Assembly: GCA_018398805.1 (NCBI GenBank)
Contig: JAGFBZ010000745.1
Span: 955,001-1,019,000, forward strand
Direction: 5' to 3'
Length of the DNA: 64,000 bases
From: Hirundichthys speculiger
Taxonomy: Eukaryota > Chordata > Actinopteri > Beloniformes > Exocoetidae
The notes under the pieces were generated by a model. That model had not been told where the DNA came from, did no database searches, and saw nothing but the letters and a program-made list of their open reading frames with translations. Both the position numbers and the translations under genes were made by a program. Shown one piece after another: positions 46,532-58,800 of the stretch (position 1 is the first letter of the stretch; each line of letters begins with the position of its first letter).

Positions 46532-48914
46532 ACTGCAGGGGGAGCTCTCTCCCTCTCCTCTCTGCTCTTCACTCTCTGCATCTCTTCTTTTCTCTTTCTG
46601 CCTCCCTCTTTTATTCTCCACCTTCAAGACAACAAGAAGTCCCCCAGGCCTTTTCCTATTATTCTCTTCTGTTCGGTCCATTTCTTTCTCTTATATGCTG
46701 TACATTCACCCTCTATTTCTTTTTCTTTCTTTTTCTGGCTGATGTTTCTGGAAGGCGGCTTGCTGTTGCTGCTGAAGCTGTCCTTTTCCTCACATTGTTC
46801 CTCGTCTTTCGACATGAGCTTCTGGAAATCTGTATATCTACCATACACGACTCCTCGTTTGTCCCCGCCCCCCCGAACACATGTCAAACACATGTCGTGT
46901 CCCGTGTTCACACACATATCATATCTCACATCAACACGGTGCCTAAAAACACAGACGCCATTGAACTTCAGTCAATGCCTTCATGTATCGTCTGTCAGTA
47001 GCGTGTAAATGCTTCGTAGACCGTCTCATTGCTTAGCACACAGCTTTTGATTATGCATCGCAGCTTTTATTATTTGAATGAAGATCTGTGCTGTTTACGC
47101 CTTATACATGTCCGTCACACACCACCCATGGTACGTTTAGACGACCCACGGCTCCTAAATCATCCCTCTGAATAGACTTGTAATTAAACAGTTGTAAGAT
47201 AAGAGGAAGGTTTTGTGTTACACTGTAGCGAGGTTTGTCAGATAAGTGTATAATATGATTTTCACTATAACGGTAGGAGTAATAAAGGCTAGTCTGGTAT
47301 TGTTTAGAGCAGAGATCACACACCAAAAATATATGGAAGATGCTAGAACAGTTCAGCTCCAGCAGGTGTATAAGGTAAATCTGCTGTCCAGGTGTGTCCT
47401 GCGCTCGGCAGAAACACCTTTAGCTTCATCTTACCGTAGTTTGTGTTTTACTGCAAGGGTTCAGGTGAACAGAAAGAATCAATTTCTTTGGTCGTAAAGC
47501 TGTAGGACATGTACTGGAATTACTTAAATAAAAAAAAAGAAAAAAAAACTTTATGTTTATATCACAATGAAAACATTCAAGGCTTAAAGGTAGGGTGAAG
47601 GATTCTACACGACCTTGAACCCGGAGCACTTTTTTTGAACTCCTTTGGTTCCTCGTATCTCCTCAACAGCAGCTTATGTGAACACAGCAAAAAAAACATT
47701 TAATAAAAAAAAATAATAAAAAAGTTAATGAAATCTTTGTGCACTGCCTTGGCTCCACAAACTGGTTTAAAAACACAGATGCTACCCCTCCAGACCACAG
47801 CTGACCCAGAAATCCCTTACCCTGCCTTTAAGGACTCTGAAATGTGCAGTGAGGTGTTACTACTAGACAAAAACGAGGGAAGTTACAGCGCGTACAGGAA
47901 ATCTGAATTATCGTTTTTCTGCACATCTTTCAGTAATTTTGATCGGTACCTCCTGTGAGCGCGAGGTGCAGGCAGCTTTCAGCAGTTACTGGCTTAGACG
48001 TGAGAATTTAGTCATTTTATTCCTTTATTCAGATACCAATTACACCAGTTTGACTGCCACCTTCATATCTATTTAACTAACTTCTAAGAACTTAGTTAAA
48101 CTGCGGTTCCCGCTCTTCTGTTTCACGGAGTCTTCAGAAAAAAAAATACAAAACAAAAGAACAAAAAAAAACAGTAGTAATGAAGGAACGTGAGTGCTGG
48201 GTCTTAGATCTGTAGGGGCCTCATTAAAGGAAATAAAAATAAAAACTGGAGACAAATAGAGAAGCACAAAAAAAAGAAAAGAAAAGAAAAGCGCCTGAAA
48301 GAGTTACAGCGTTGCCAACAAGTCGATTGTCGTGGGAAGACTTCTTCTGATCAGACGTGAAGCAGAAAGACGACGAAGCTTTGATTCGGTTCTGGAAGAA
48401 GAATAGCGAATCTTTTTGAAAATGTAAGCTAAATCCTGTTTTATATTTAAGAAGAAAAAAAAAGGGGTTTCTAATATTTTGGTTCGGATCGTTCCAAGCT
48501 CCCTGCTGTATATTGTGTCTGCTAAAAATGTGGTTGATTGTAAAAAAAAATTGCTGTTAAATTCTGGACTCCTGTATTCCTTCAAATTTGTATATTAGCC
48601 ACCTTATCTATTTCCTTTTTTTCATATTTCATTGCATAAATCTTATTAGAAGACTTTAAAGCAGATGTGTTTTGTTTTTGTGCCAAGCATGTACATAATG
48701 TGTGACAACTACACTTTTGTAAAACACACTGGCATGTTTTTGTTCATGTTTAATTTATTTGCACTGAAGTTGCTGAAACGGGAACCAAGATGGAGGCGCG
48801 GTCATCTTCCCGCCTTTGTGGCGTTTGCTGCGGATCTGAAGGATAAAAGCTGCACGGTTTGGTGACTTAAATTCGGGAGGCCGGTGGTGAGCGTCTGCTG
48901 CTTTAACACGTGTA

Positions 48915-48920
48915 AATAAA
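48915..48920 (+). terminator. cadm2: candidate poly(A) signal AATAAA
   Basis: AATAAA followed within 20-40 bases by CTGTTTTTTGGG and a long T-run, a good downstream U-rich element. Confidence 0.45.
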
Positions 48921-49418
48921 TTGAAGTAAACTGTTTTTTGGGTTTTTTTTTTTTGCCAACTCTTTAAAATACAAAACTGGAAGGAAAAACCAGGAAGAGA
49001 CACCGACGCTGTTGGACGTTGCACAGCAGAAACCATCGACCCCAACACAGTAAACGACTGTATTTCTCTTTCGTTCTCCTTCCATCAGTTTGCAGAAATT
49101 TGGCTGACTTACACTCCTGTGAAAGAGCGATAAACACCTAAAGATTTAAAAGCTAGGCGCTAATCTATTTTATTACCAAGGGCAATTAAAAAGGGGGACC
49201 AGCTGTTTCCAATTCGGTGGCCAATTTACAACATTATGCAAATAAGGTCAGAGAGTAAGGTCTTTCTCCACGTTTTATAACTCACGAGCTGCTGGAGTGA
49301 ATCACAAGTTGGGAGTTATTAGTTGGAGTTTTCGCCCGACGCCACTGAAGTAGGATTCAGGTTGTAGACGACAGTAGGGTTTGACATCATCGTCACCACA
49401 AACCTTCTGTAGAAGCAA

Positions 49419-49424
49419 AATAAA
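49419..49424 (+). terminator. cadm2: candidate distal poly(A) signal AATAAA
   Basis: Last AATAAA before the L2 insertion. Followed by GTGTCGTAGAG and, further on, TGTATCTGTC and a T-run, plausible but weaker downstream elements. Confidence 0.4.
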
Positions 49425-49723
49425 GTGTCGTAGAGCAGCTCTGCCCTGAGGAAATCCCGTCTCTTACATGTATCTGTCTTCTCCGTTTTTTTACTTTTCT
49501 ATCTGGTTCAGTTCATTGTGTCTTGAATCTTTGATGGTGTCAGATTTTCAGTCTCAGAAATGAGGCGAGTCGTCCCTCTAAACACATGAAGACCGGTTGA
49601 GGTATTTTCCTTTAAATGAGCCGGTGAGAACACACCGATGCTCTCCAACCAATCTGAAGGATTTATTTCCTTTTCTTCTAAACTTGTGTTTTGTTTTTTG
49701 TCCTTGAAAATCACATGTAAATA

Positions 49724-51960
49724 TTCAATTCAATTCAATTCAATTTTATTTGTATAGCGTCTGTTACAATGACAATTGTCTCTAGGCGCTTTACAGAGAC
49801 CCAGAGCATGACCCCCGAGCAAATATCATTAACTAAGATTATAATATTAAATCCAATCAGTGATAATGGCAGGTAAAAAACTCCCACGTAGGGAGAAAAA
49901 AAACCTTAATGCCAAACAATGGCAAGGAAAAACTCCACTTTAAGAGGAAGAAACCTTGAGCAGGACCTGGCTCATATGGGGGGACCCTCCTGCCGAAGGC
50001 CAGCCGGGTAGAGAAAGAAAAGAGGGGAGACAGGACAGAGAGAGGATGGAGGACGGAGAGAAGATGGAGGACAGAAAGAGGAGAGCACACAAATGACTAA
50101 ATACAATGGCCATATAAACATAAACAGATGGAGGTAGCAGCACTGGGATGAGATGGCCAGAGGACCAGGTCGCCGATCACCACGTCAGTCGGCACCCAAA
50201 CACAAGTGGAGGAGAACCCCGGGATGGACAGAGGATGGAACTGCAAGTCAGCATGAAACCCAGGACACTCTGGCCTGCAAATACACAGAAAGAAAAGGAG
50301 GCAAAACCAGCACAACAAACCAGAGGAAAGCAAAGAATATGGGGCACAGTTTCAGTAACAAGGTGCTCCCAAATAATTATGAGCTGGAGGAGGAGGAAGG
50401 GAGGAGGAAAGGGAAGACAAAGGAGAAAAGCAGTGGAGACACCACTCAGCAGATCATGTTGGTGTCCCCCTGTAGCGTAGGCCTATAGCAGCATAGCTAT
50501 GACGAAGCTGTGATTAAGACGAGCTACTCTAGTCTGAGCTACTACAACTATAGTTATAACTATTAGCCCCTACACACTATAGATTAGACTAATTGTAGGC
50601 TTTACTAAACAGAAATGTTTTCAATTTAGTTTTAAAAGTGGAGGTGGTGTCAGCCTCCTTAACCCAAAATGGTAGCTGGTTCCATAAAAAAGGTGCCTGG
50701 TAGCAGAAGGCCCGTCCTCCAAATCTACTTTTAGATATTCTAGGAACGACGAGTAACCCTGCACTCTGAGAGCGGAGAGCTCTATTAGGAGCATAACATG
50801 CTATCAAGTCTTGTAAATAGCATGGAGCTAGGCCATTAAGGGCTTTATATGCAAGAAGCAGAATTTTAAACTCAATTCGAAATTTCACGGGAAGCCAATG
50901 GAGGGAGGCTAACACGGGAGATGTGATCTCGCTTACGGGTTCCTGTCAGCACCCTCGCTGCTGCGTTCTGGATCAATTGAAGGCTATTCAGCGAGCTTTT
51001 CGGACATCCTGCTAACAACGCATTACAATAATCCAGTCTAGAACTGACAAAAGCGTGGATTAATTTTTCGGCATCACCCTGGGAGAGGATGCTCCTAATT
51101 TTGGCAATATTTCGGAGATGAAAAAAGGCAGTCTTGCAAACCTGATTAATATGCTGCTTAAATGACATATCCTGATCAAAAATGACTCCAAGGTTTTTCA
51201 CAGCTGTGCTGGAAGCCAGCGTAAACCCAGCTAATCCGTTCCTCAGGTGTTTTGGAACAAAGACAATAAACCTCTGTTTTATCCGAGTTTAAAAGCAAAA
51301 AGTTAGAGGACATCCAGGACTTAACGTCATTAAGACACCCTTGAAGTTTAGCCAAAGGTTTTGTTTCCTCTGGTTTCATAGATAAGTACAGCTGCGTATC
51401 ATCAGCGTAGCAATGAAAGTTTATGCCATGGCTCTGGATAATTTTTCCCAAGGGCAACATGTATAAAGTAAAAAGGATTGGTCCCAGAACTGAACCCTGT
51501 GGGACACCATAGCAGACCCTAGTCCGTGCAGAAGAAACGTTATTAACATGGACGAACTGGAACCTGTCAGACAGGTATGACTTAAACCAGTCTAATGCTG
51601 TCCCTTTAATTCCAACAGTGTGCTCTAATCTATGCAGCAAAAGGCCGTGATCAACGGTATCAAAAGCAGCACTGAGGTCCAACAGAACCAGGACAGAAAC
51701 TAATCCATTATCCGAGGCCATAAGGAGGTCGTTGGAGACTCTAATCAGCGCAGTTTCTGTGCTATGATGAGATCTAAACCCTGACTGAAAGACCTCAAAT
51801 AGATCATTTCTATGCAGGTGTTCTCCTAACTGGCTAGCAACTATTTTTTCCAGGATTTTAGAGATAAATGGAAGGTTGGATATTGGTCTATAGTTTGCCA
51901 AGATGTCCGGGTCAAGGGATGGTTTCTTGAGCATTAGAGCATTATTCGTTTTGAGTTGAT
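49724..51960 (-). mobile_element. L2-clade LINE copy 2, 5'-truncated
   Basis: Same family and orientation as copy 1, with an (ATTGA)n tail at 49724-49745 and a 3' UTR to about 50580. The minus strand encodes RT from the fingers onward: [76 protein letters not shown] and [13 protein letters not shown]. The frame then shifts near 51230 and again near 50900. The endonuclease is missing. The 5' edge near 51960 is approximate. It lies just beyond the cadm2 3' UTR. Confidence 0.9.
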
Positions 51961-52501
51961 GGCCGTTAACAGGCCGAGCTCGTCTCACATTCACCGTTTG
52001 ACCATATAGATTCATGAATGATTAGTCGTCTTTCCTCGTTGTTGTCGGTTGAAACTAAGCTTTAAAAACATTGCCTTCTTGGTTTCCAGTATATAACGCT
52101 TTGGTTAATATTCACTCAGTCGTGGGCCTCTAATTTCATCCTGGCAGCGGGTCAGTAATAGGGCTAACATAGTTGCAGTGCTGTTTTCATTGGACGAAAG
52201 TCCATTTTCATGGATGGTGTGCTCATCATTTCCTGGCTCCAAACAGACGCCTTTTTCTTCTGCTGAAGGTGCGCGTTGTGTGGCAGATTATGCAGCGCGG
52301 AGTTGGCAGTGATTTTGGCATGAAATTGCACTCAATTCTGTGAACAACGTAACAATTTTCATGTTGGCAGAGGTTCGTACAGACTGGAGCTGAATTACAA
52401 AACTCCTTTTTTTCCCCCTCTGCTACAAAAAAGGGTTTTTTTTTTCTCTTTTTTTAAGCCCAAAAAGATTTAAAGACACATCTTTTAATCTTTTGTGATA
52501 G

Positions 52502-52503
<2 letters not shown>
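51961..52503. other. flanking sequence, nothing recognised
   Basis: No gene or repeat beyond short T-runs near 52437-52456. Confidence 0.4.

Positions 52504-52597
<94 letters not shown>
52504..52597. repeat. perfect (TA)n microsatellite, 94 bp
   Basis: Uninterrupted alternating A and T. Frames rich in Ile and Tyr on both strands are artefacts. Confidence 0.97.
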
Positions 52598-52599
<2 letters not shown>

Positions 52600-52682
52600 G
52601 AGGGAGTAGAGCTGCTGCTCCTGCAGGTGGAGAGGAGCCAGGTGAGGTGGTTCGGACACCTGGTCAGGATTCGGTCCATGCT
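52600..52682 (+). mobile_element. short Rex3/RTE LINE fragment
   Basis: The plus frame reads [20 protein letters not shown], matching the C-terminal segment of the Rex3 reverse transcriptase seen at about 24780. Only about 80 bp survive, directly against the (TA)n tract. Confidence 0.8.
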
Positions 52683-53603
52683 CTCCTCCTCTGTCCCTCT
52701 GTAAAAGTCTGACTGTAAAAGTCCTCCCTCCTTCCTGCAACCATGACACTCAACAATCTACGCTGTCACCGCGACGACACCGTGTGACGCAGTCAGCATG
52801 TGGTGACGTGCTGTTACGTTATTTTACAGTGTCTGTTTTTCTTTTCCATCTCATTTGTTTCTTTCATTTGTTCCCTAAAAGCAGGGAGTCGTGAGCTCTC
52901 CTCCCTCCACTCGTCCCTGCAGGCCGGCGCCGTGTATTATCTTGGTTTGCGATCACCACAATGTTAATAAAAGTTATTCAGTGATTCTCCGGTAACCCGT
53001 GTCACCCCGCTGTTGTTGGAACGTCGCACGTGAGAAACACTCTTTTGATACGAACACTGACTTGAAATGATGAGATTTAGAAACGTGCTGCAAATGAGCT
53101 CGAGTGCCGAGACGGTTTTAACAGAATCTATTTTCGTCGTACGGTACAAAAGCCTTCGTCCCTCATCATGCATTTCTTTTTTCTTTGTGTTTGTTTCTTT
53201 TTCTTTTGTTTGTGCAGCTGCACACATCTCCGTGTACATCTTCGGTACTTTAGATGGAGGGCGTCTGAAAGCACTGTCTCTCACTTCATGCAAAATATCC
53301 CCAGTAAAGCTCAGTAAAGAGCAGGATTAGAGCTCGACATGTTGGCTCACCTTCTGATGTTCTGGTGAAATAAATCGAGCTGCACGGACGGCTCTTGATT
53401 TGTTATATAACCCCGTTAATGGAGGTGTTTCAGGATGTCTGTGGGATTTATTATTCAATCTAGAGGTTTGTATGTAAGAAAAAGGAAACTGATGAATAAA
53501 TAGTTGCCAAAACTAATCTTTTAGCCTGATTCTGTTTTTAAATCATCACTTTCCCGCTTTGAAGTGTCCACCTGTGATTTGGGATCAATGCACCGATAAA
53601 ACG
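52683..53603. other. flanking sequence, nothing recognised
   Basis: Short frames without motifs. No supported gene. Confidence 0.4.
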
Positions 53604-53611
53604 CCATAGCT

Positions 53612-53857
53612 CAGTGGTGCGCAAACTGTGGTACGTGTACCACTGGTGGTACGCGGGGGAACGTCATGACTTGTCAATGCATGACAAAGCATTAAGAATA
53701 CAACGTGTTCAAATGAAATTCAGGTAACAATAAATAACCACAATAAGAAATAAACATCTCTCTTGTGTGTTTAAAGTTAATTGAGAAGGCATATATGGCT
53801 ATATTTTAAAACTGGTCTTCATGGTGGTACTCAGCATTAAAAGTTTGAGAACCACCG
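53612..53857. mobile_element. 246-bp hAT MITE with perfect 8-bp target duplication
   Basis: CCATAGCT occurs at 53604-53611 and 53858-53865. The ends CAGTGGTGCGCAAAC and, inverted, CGGTGGTTCTCAAAC match at 12 of 15 positions. Subterminal TGGTACGTGTACCACTGGTG is palindromic. Non-coding. Confidence 0.9.
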
Positions 53858-53865
53858 CCATAGCT

Positions 53866-54105
53866 GCTTCTGCTAGGCTCAAAAGGGCACAAACACGTGC
53901 GCAGATGCACGCCCATGAATTTTTATAACAAAAATAATTACTATGGTGTTTCTGCTCGTGTGGAGAACACGTATCTGACTCCAGTATTCACGGCTACTCT
54001 CTCGCCTCGACTGGTTTCAACGGTTTTCCAGCAGGGCTCCTTTTGCAGATGGTCAGTGTGGCGGCGGCGTCATCCGCAGTTTCTGGTGAGTCAAAGGACG
54101 ACGAA

Positions 54106-54140
<35 letters not shown>

Positions 54141-55268
54141 CGGGTAACGGCAATGAGACGTCAAGTTAGCCTGAAGAAAGCGGGAGCAATCAGTCCATCT
54201 GTCATGAATAAATACGACCTGGAGAGAGTTGCACGTCTGCTGCGGAGGTATGAGTCCTCCACTGATTGAAAGTGGGGGGGGGGGGTCAGTGAAAAACCCA
54301 ATTACCTCTCAATCAACTGAGGCAGCTTTGTGAACTGGCACGGGGATACTGTGGAGGGCCAGGCAAAAATTGCTTTTCATGCAAAATCTTACTTTGCATA
54401 AATTATCTTTTTTTTTTTTTTTTTTTTTAAAGCAGGTCTTATAGCCGACATCATTATGCTCAAACTTTCCTTCATGTGTGCAAAAAGTTTTTCCTGCGCG
54501 TAGCATTCCAGTTTTGAAATAAGCGTTGAGGAATAACTGGATATATGGGAGAGACAGGTAGGATGACATGCACCGATGGGTTTGAGCACATCCAAGACGA
54601 GCTGTCACAAAAGCCGAAGCCAGCAGTCTGTCAGCCTTCATCCAAACCGCATCCTCCATGCAAGTTAAGACAGTAATAATATTACAAAAAATTATTTTAT
54701 TTATACAGCAGAGTGTCAATTATTTAATCGCTTTATAACAATACAACAGAGAAACAAAAAAAGTTTCTATTCTTGCTCTTACTTTCGGTTTTAAATATCA
54801 GATCCATCATGATGTTTGTCTTTGCTGAAATCTCTCCAGCGATTCTTCTGTCAATCTCGTCACGTGGAGGAATCGACGCCGTTAGACTGATATTCACAAA
54901 GCTCTTGTAAATATCAGATAAAAATGAATAAACGAGTAAATATCATCCTAGAAATGCTCACAATATATACAGGACTTCACGAGCCTGTTTCACGCAGCCT
55001 GTTTAAAAATGTTGCCACCAGCATGATGACAAGGCGATAAAGCAGTTTGGCAAATAAAGGGTAACACTGATTTATATGTTCATTTAGGACTGTCAGAGCG
55101 CGGCGGTTTCAGAATGAAGAATAGCCCTCCTCCTGGCCAAGTGACAAGCTGAAAATGTTCATGCAGGGCGTTTTGACACAAAGCTGAGATACAAAAATAA
55201 TGAATGTAGTCCTAAAATATACAGATGCATATGTCATTAGATTTTTCTAAAGTAATGAAGCACTTTCA
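53866..55268. other. flanking sequence with poly-G and poly-T tracts
   Basis: G-run at 54106-54139 and T-run at 54408-54428. No gene is recognised. Confidence 0.45.
54106..54139. repeat. poly-G homopolymer, 34 bp
   Basis: Uninterrupted G on the plus strand after ACGACGAA. Confidence 0.95.
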
Positions 55269-55802
55269 GTTCAATTCAACTTTATTTGTACAGCATCTGT
55301 TACAATACAAATCTTCTCTAGGTGCTTTTAAGAGACCCAGATCATGACCCCTGAGCAAAGATTATTAACTATAAGTAATATGGTTAAATCCCTTAGCGGG
55401 AAAATAACCTTTGAACCAAACAATAGCAAGGAAAAACTCCCCTTTAAGAGTGAAGAAACCTCGAGCAGGACCTGGATCATAAGGGGGGACCTTTTTGCTG
55501 AAGACCAGCTGGACAAAGAAATAGAAAAGAAAAGAAAGAGGAGGAAGACAGGACAGAAAGAGGATATAGGACTGAGAGAGAGAGAGAGAAGAAAGCACAG
55601 ATATATTCGCAATAGTATATAGGACAAGATTTGTTTACCTTAATTATTCATTAACTGGACAACTAATAATTCCACCTTCTATTCTGACTGGTTCATTGTT
55701 AGTACATAAACTACAGAGATGATTATAAACAGATGTAGGCAGCAACACTGAGGTGGTCAAGAGGATCAGACTGCAGGTCAGCATATTAGTGGATATCCCA
55801 GA
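55269..55802 (-). mobile_element. L2-related LINE copy 3, 3' UTR only, diverged
   Basis: TTCAATTCAACTTTATTTGT, CAGCATCTGTTACAATACAA, GAGACCCAGATCATGACCCC and GAGCAGGACCTGGATCATAA follow the order of the 3' UTR in the other two L2 copies but are more diverged, so it belongs to a different or older subfamily. AAACAGATGTAGGCAGCAAC at 55728-55747 is the diverged counterpart of the block that resembles the satellite monomer. The 37-bp satellite begins at its inner edge. Confidence 0.8.
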
Positions 55803-58800
55803 GACATCTATATAGACAGGTGGAGGTCAACGCTGGGATGACGTCTATATAGACAGGTGGAGGTCAACGCTGGGATGACTCTATATAGACGGTGGAGGTA
55901 AACGCTGGGAAGGTCAACGCTGGGAAAAAGGTCAACGGGGATGACATCTATATAGACAGGTGGAGGTAACGCTGGGATGACGTCTATATAGACAGGTGGA
56001 GGTCAACGCTGGGATGACGTCTATATAGACAGGTGGGGTCAACGCTGGGATGACATCTATATAGACAGGTGGAGGTCAACGCTGGGATGACATCTATATA
56101 GACAGGTGGAGGTCAACGCTGGGATGACGTCTATATAGACAGGTGGAGGTCAACGCTGGGATGACGTCTATATAGACGGGTGGAGGTCAACGCTGGGATG
56201 ACATCTATATAGACAGGTGGAGGTCAACGCTGGGATGACGTCTATATAGACAGGTGGAGGTCAACGCTGGGATGACATCTATATAGACGGGTGGAGGTCA
56301 ACGCTGGGATGACGTCTATATAGACGGGTGGAGGTCAACGCTGGGATGACATCTATATAGACAGGTGGAGGTCAACGCTGGGATGACGTCTATATAGACA
56401 GGTGGAGGTCAACGCTGGGATGACGTCTATATAGACAGGTGGAGGTCAACGCTGGGATGACATCTATATAGACAGGTGGAGGTCAACGCTGGGATGACGT
56501 CTATATAGACAGGTGGAGGTCAACGCTGGGATGGATGACGTCTATATAGACGGGTGGAGGTCAACGCTGGGATGACGTCTATATAGACAGGTGGAGGTCA
56601 ACGCTGGGATGACGTCTATATAGACAGGTGGAGGTCAACGCTGGGATGACGTCTATATAGACAGGTGGAGGTCAACGCTGGGATGACATCTATATAGACA
56701 GGTGGAGGTCAACGCTGGGATGATGACGTCTATATAGACAGGTGGAGGTCAACGCTGGGATGACGTCTATATAGACAGGTGGAGGTCAACGCTGGGATGA
56801 TGACGTCTATATAGACAGGTGGAGGTCAACGCTGGGATGACGTCTATATAGACGGGTGGAGGTCAACGCTGGGATGACGTCTATATAGACAGGTGGAGGA
56901 GGTCAACGCTGGGATGACGTCTATATAGACAGGTGGAGGTCAACGCTGGGATGACGTCTATATAGACAGGTGGAGGTCAACGCTGGGATGACGTCTATAT
57001 AGACAGGTGGAGGTCAACGCTGGGATGACGTCTATATAGACAGGTGGAGGTCAACGCTGGGATGACGTCTATATAGACAGGTGGAGGTCAACGCTGGGAT
57101 GACATCTATATAGACAGGTGGAGGTCAACGCTGGGATGACGTCTATATAGACAGGTGGAGGTCAACGCTGGGATGACATCTATATAGACAGGTGGAGGTC
57201 AACGCTGGGATGACGTCTATATAGACAGGGGGGGAGGTCAACGCTGGATGATGAATGACGTCTATATAGACAGGTGGAGGTCAACGCTGGGATGACGTCT
57301 ATATAGACAGGTGGAGGTCAACGCTGGGATGACGTCTATATAGACAGGTGGAGGTCAACGCTGGGGATGACATCTATATAGACAGGTGGAGGTCAACGCT
57401 GGGATGACGTCTATATAGACAGGTGGAGGTCAACGCTGGGATGACGTCTATATAGACAGGTGGAGGTCAACGCTGGGATGACGTCTATATAGACAGGTGG
57501 AGGTCAACGCTGGGATGACGTCTATATAGACAGGTGGAGGTCAAACGCTGGGATGACATCTATATAGACAGGTGGAGGTCAACGCTGGGATGACGTCTAT
57601 ATAGACAGGTGGAGGTCAACGCTGGGATGACGTCTATATAGACAGGTGGAGGTCAACGCTGGGATGACGTCTATATATAGACAGGTGGAGGTCAACGCTG
57701 GGATGACGTCTATATAGACAGGTGGAGGTCAACGCTGGGATGACGTCTATATAGACAGGTGGAGGTCAACGCTGGGATGACATCTATATAGACAGGTGGA
57801 GGTCAACGCTGGGATGACATCTATATAGACAGGTGGAGGTCAACGCTGGGATGACGTCTATATAGACAGGTGGAGGTCAACGCTGGGATGACGTCTATAT
57901 AGACAGGTGGAGGTCAACGCTGGGATGACGTCTATATAGACAGGGTGGAGGTCAACGCTGGGATGACGTCTATATAGACAGGTGGAGGTGGAGGTCAACG
58001 CTGGGATGACATCTATATAGACAGGTGGAGGTCAACGCTGGGATGACGTCTATATAGACAGGTGGAGGTCAACGCTGGGATGACGTCTATATAGACAGGT
58101 GGAGGTCAACGCTGGGATGGGATGACGTCTATATAGACAGGTGGAGGTCAACGCTGGGATGACGTCTATATAGACAGGTGGAGGTCAACGCTGGGATGAC
58201 GTCTATATAGACAGGTGGAGGTCAACGCTGGGATGACGTCTATATAGACAGGTGGAGGTCAACGCTGGGATGACGTCTATATAGACAGGGTGGAGGTCAA
58301 CGCTGGGATGACGTCTATATAGACAGGTGGAGGTCAACGCTGGGATGACATCTATATAGACGAGTGGAGGTCAACGCTGGGATGACATCTATATAGACAG
58401 GTGGAGGTCAACGCTGGGATGACGTCTATATAGACAGGTGGAGGTCAACGCTGGGATGACGTCTATATAGACAGGTGGAGGTCAACGCTGGGATGACGTC
58501 TATATAGACAGGTGGAGGTCAACGCTGGGATGACGTCTATATAGACAGGTGGAGGTCAACGCTGGGATGACATCTATATAGACAGGTGGAGGTCAACGCT
58601 GGGATGACATCTATATAGACAGGTGGAGGTCAACGCTGGGATGACGTCTATATAGACAGGTGGAGGTCAACGCTGGGATGACGTCTATATAGACAGGTGG
58701 AGGTCAACGCTGGGATGACGTCTATATAGACAGGTGGAGGTCAACGCTGGGATGACGTCTATATAGACAGGTGGAGGTCAACGCTGGGATGACGTCTATA

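Larger units (their letters stand above)
46532..49424 (+). other. cadm2: cadm2 3' untranslated region (approximate end)
   Basis: Sequence after the stop is AT-rich and largely free of recognised mobile elements until the L2 copy at 49724, unlike the rest of the window. This fits a retained long 3' UTR. Several AATAAA hexamers occur (47281, 47527, 47702, 48915, 49419), so more than one poly(A) site may be used. The precise end cannot be set from sequence alone. Confidence 0.55.

Noticed and set aside
52423..52749. Frames containing long IYIYIY runs on both strands
   Set aside because: Product of the 94-bp (TA)n tract; the only real protein signal is the short Rex3 fragment beside it.
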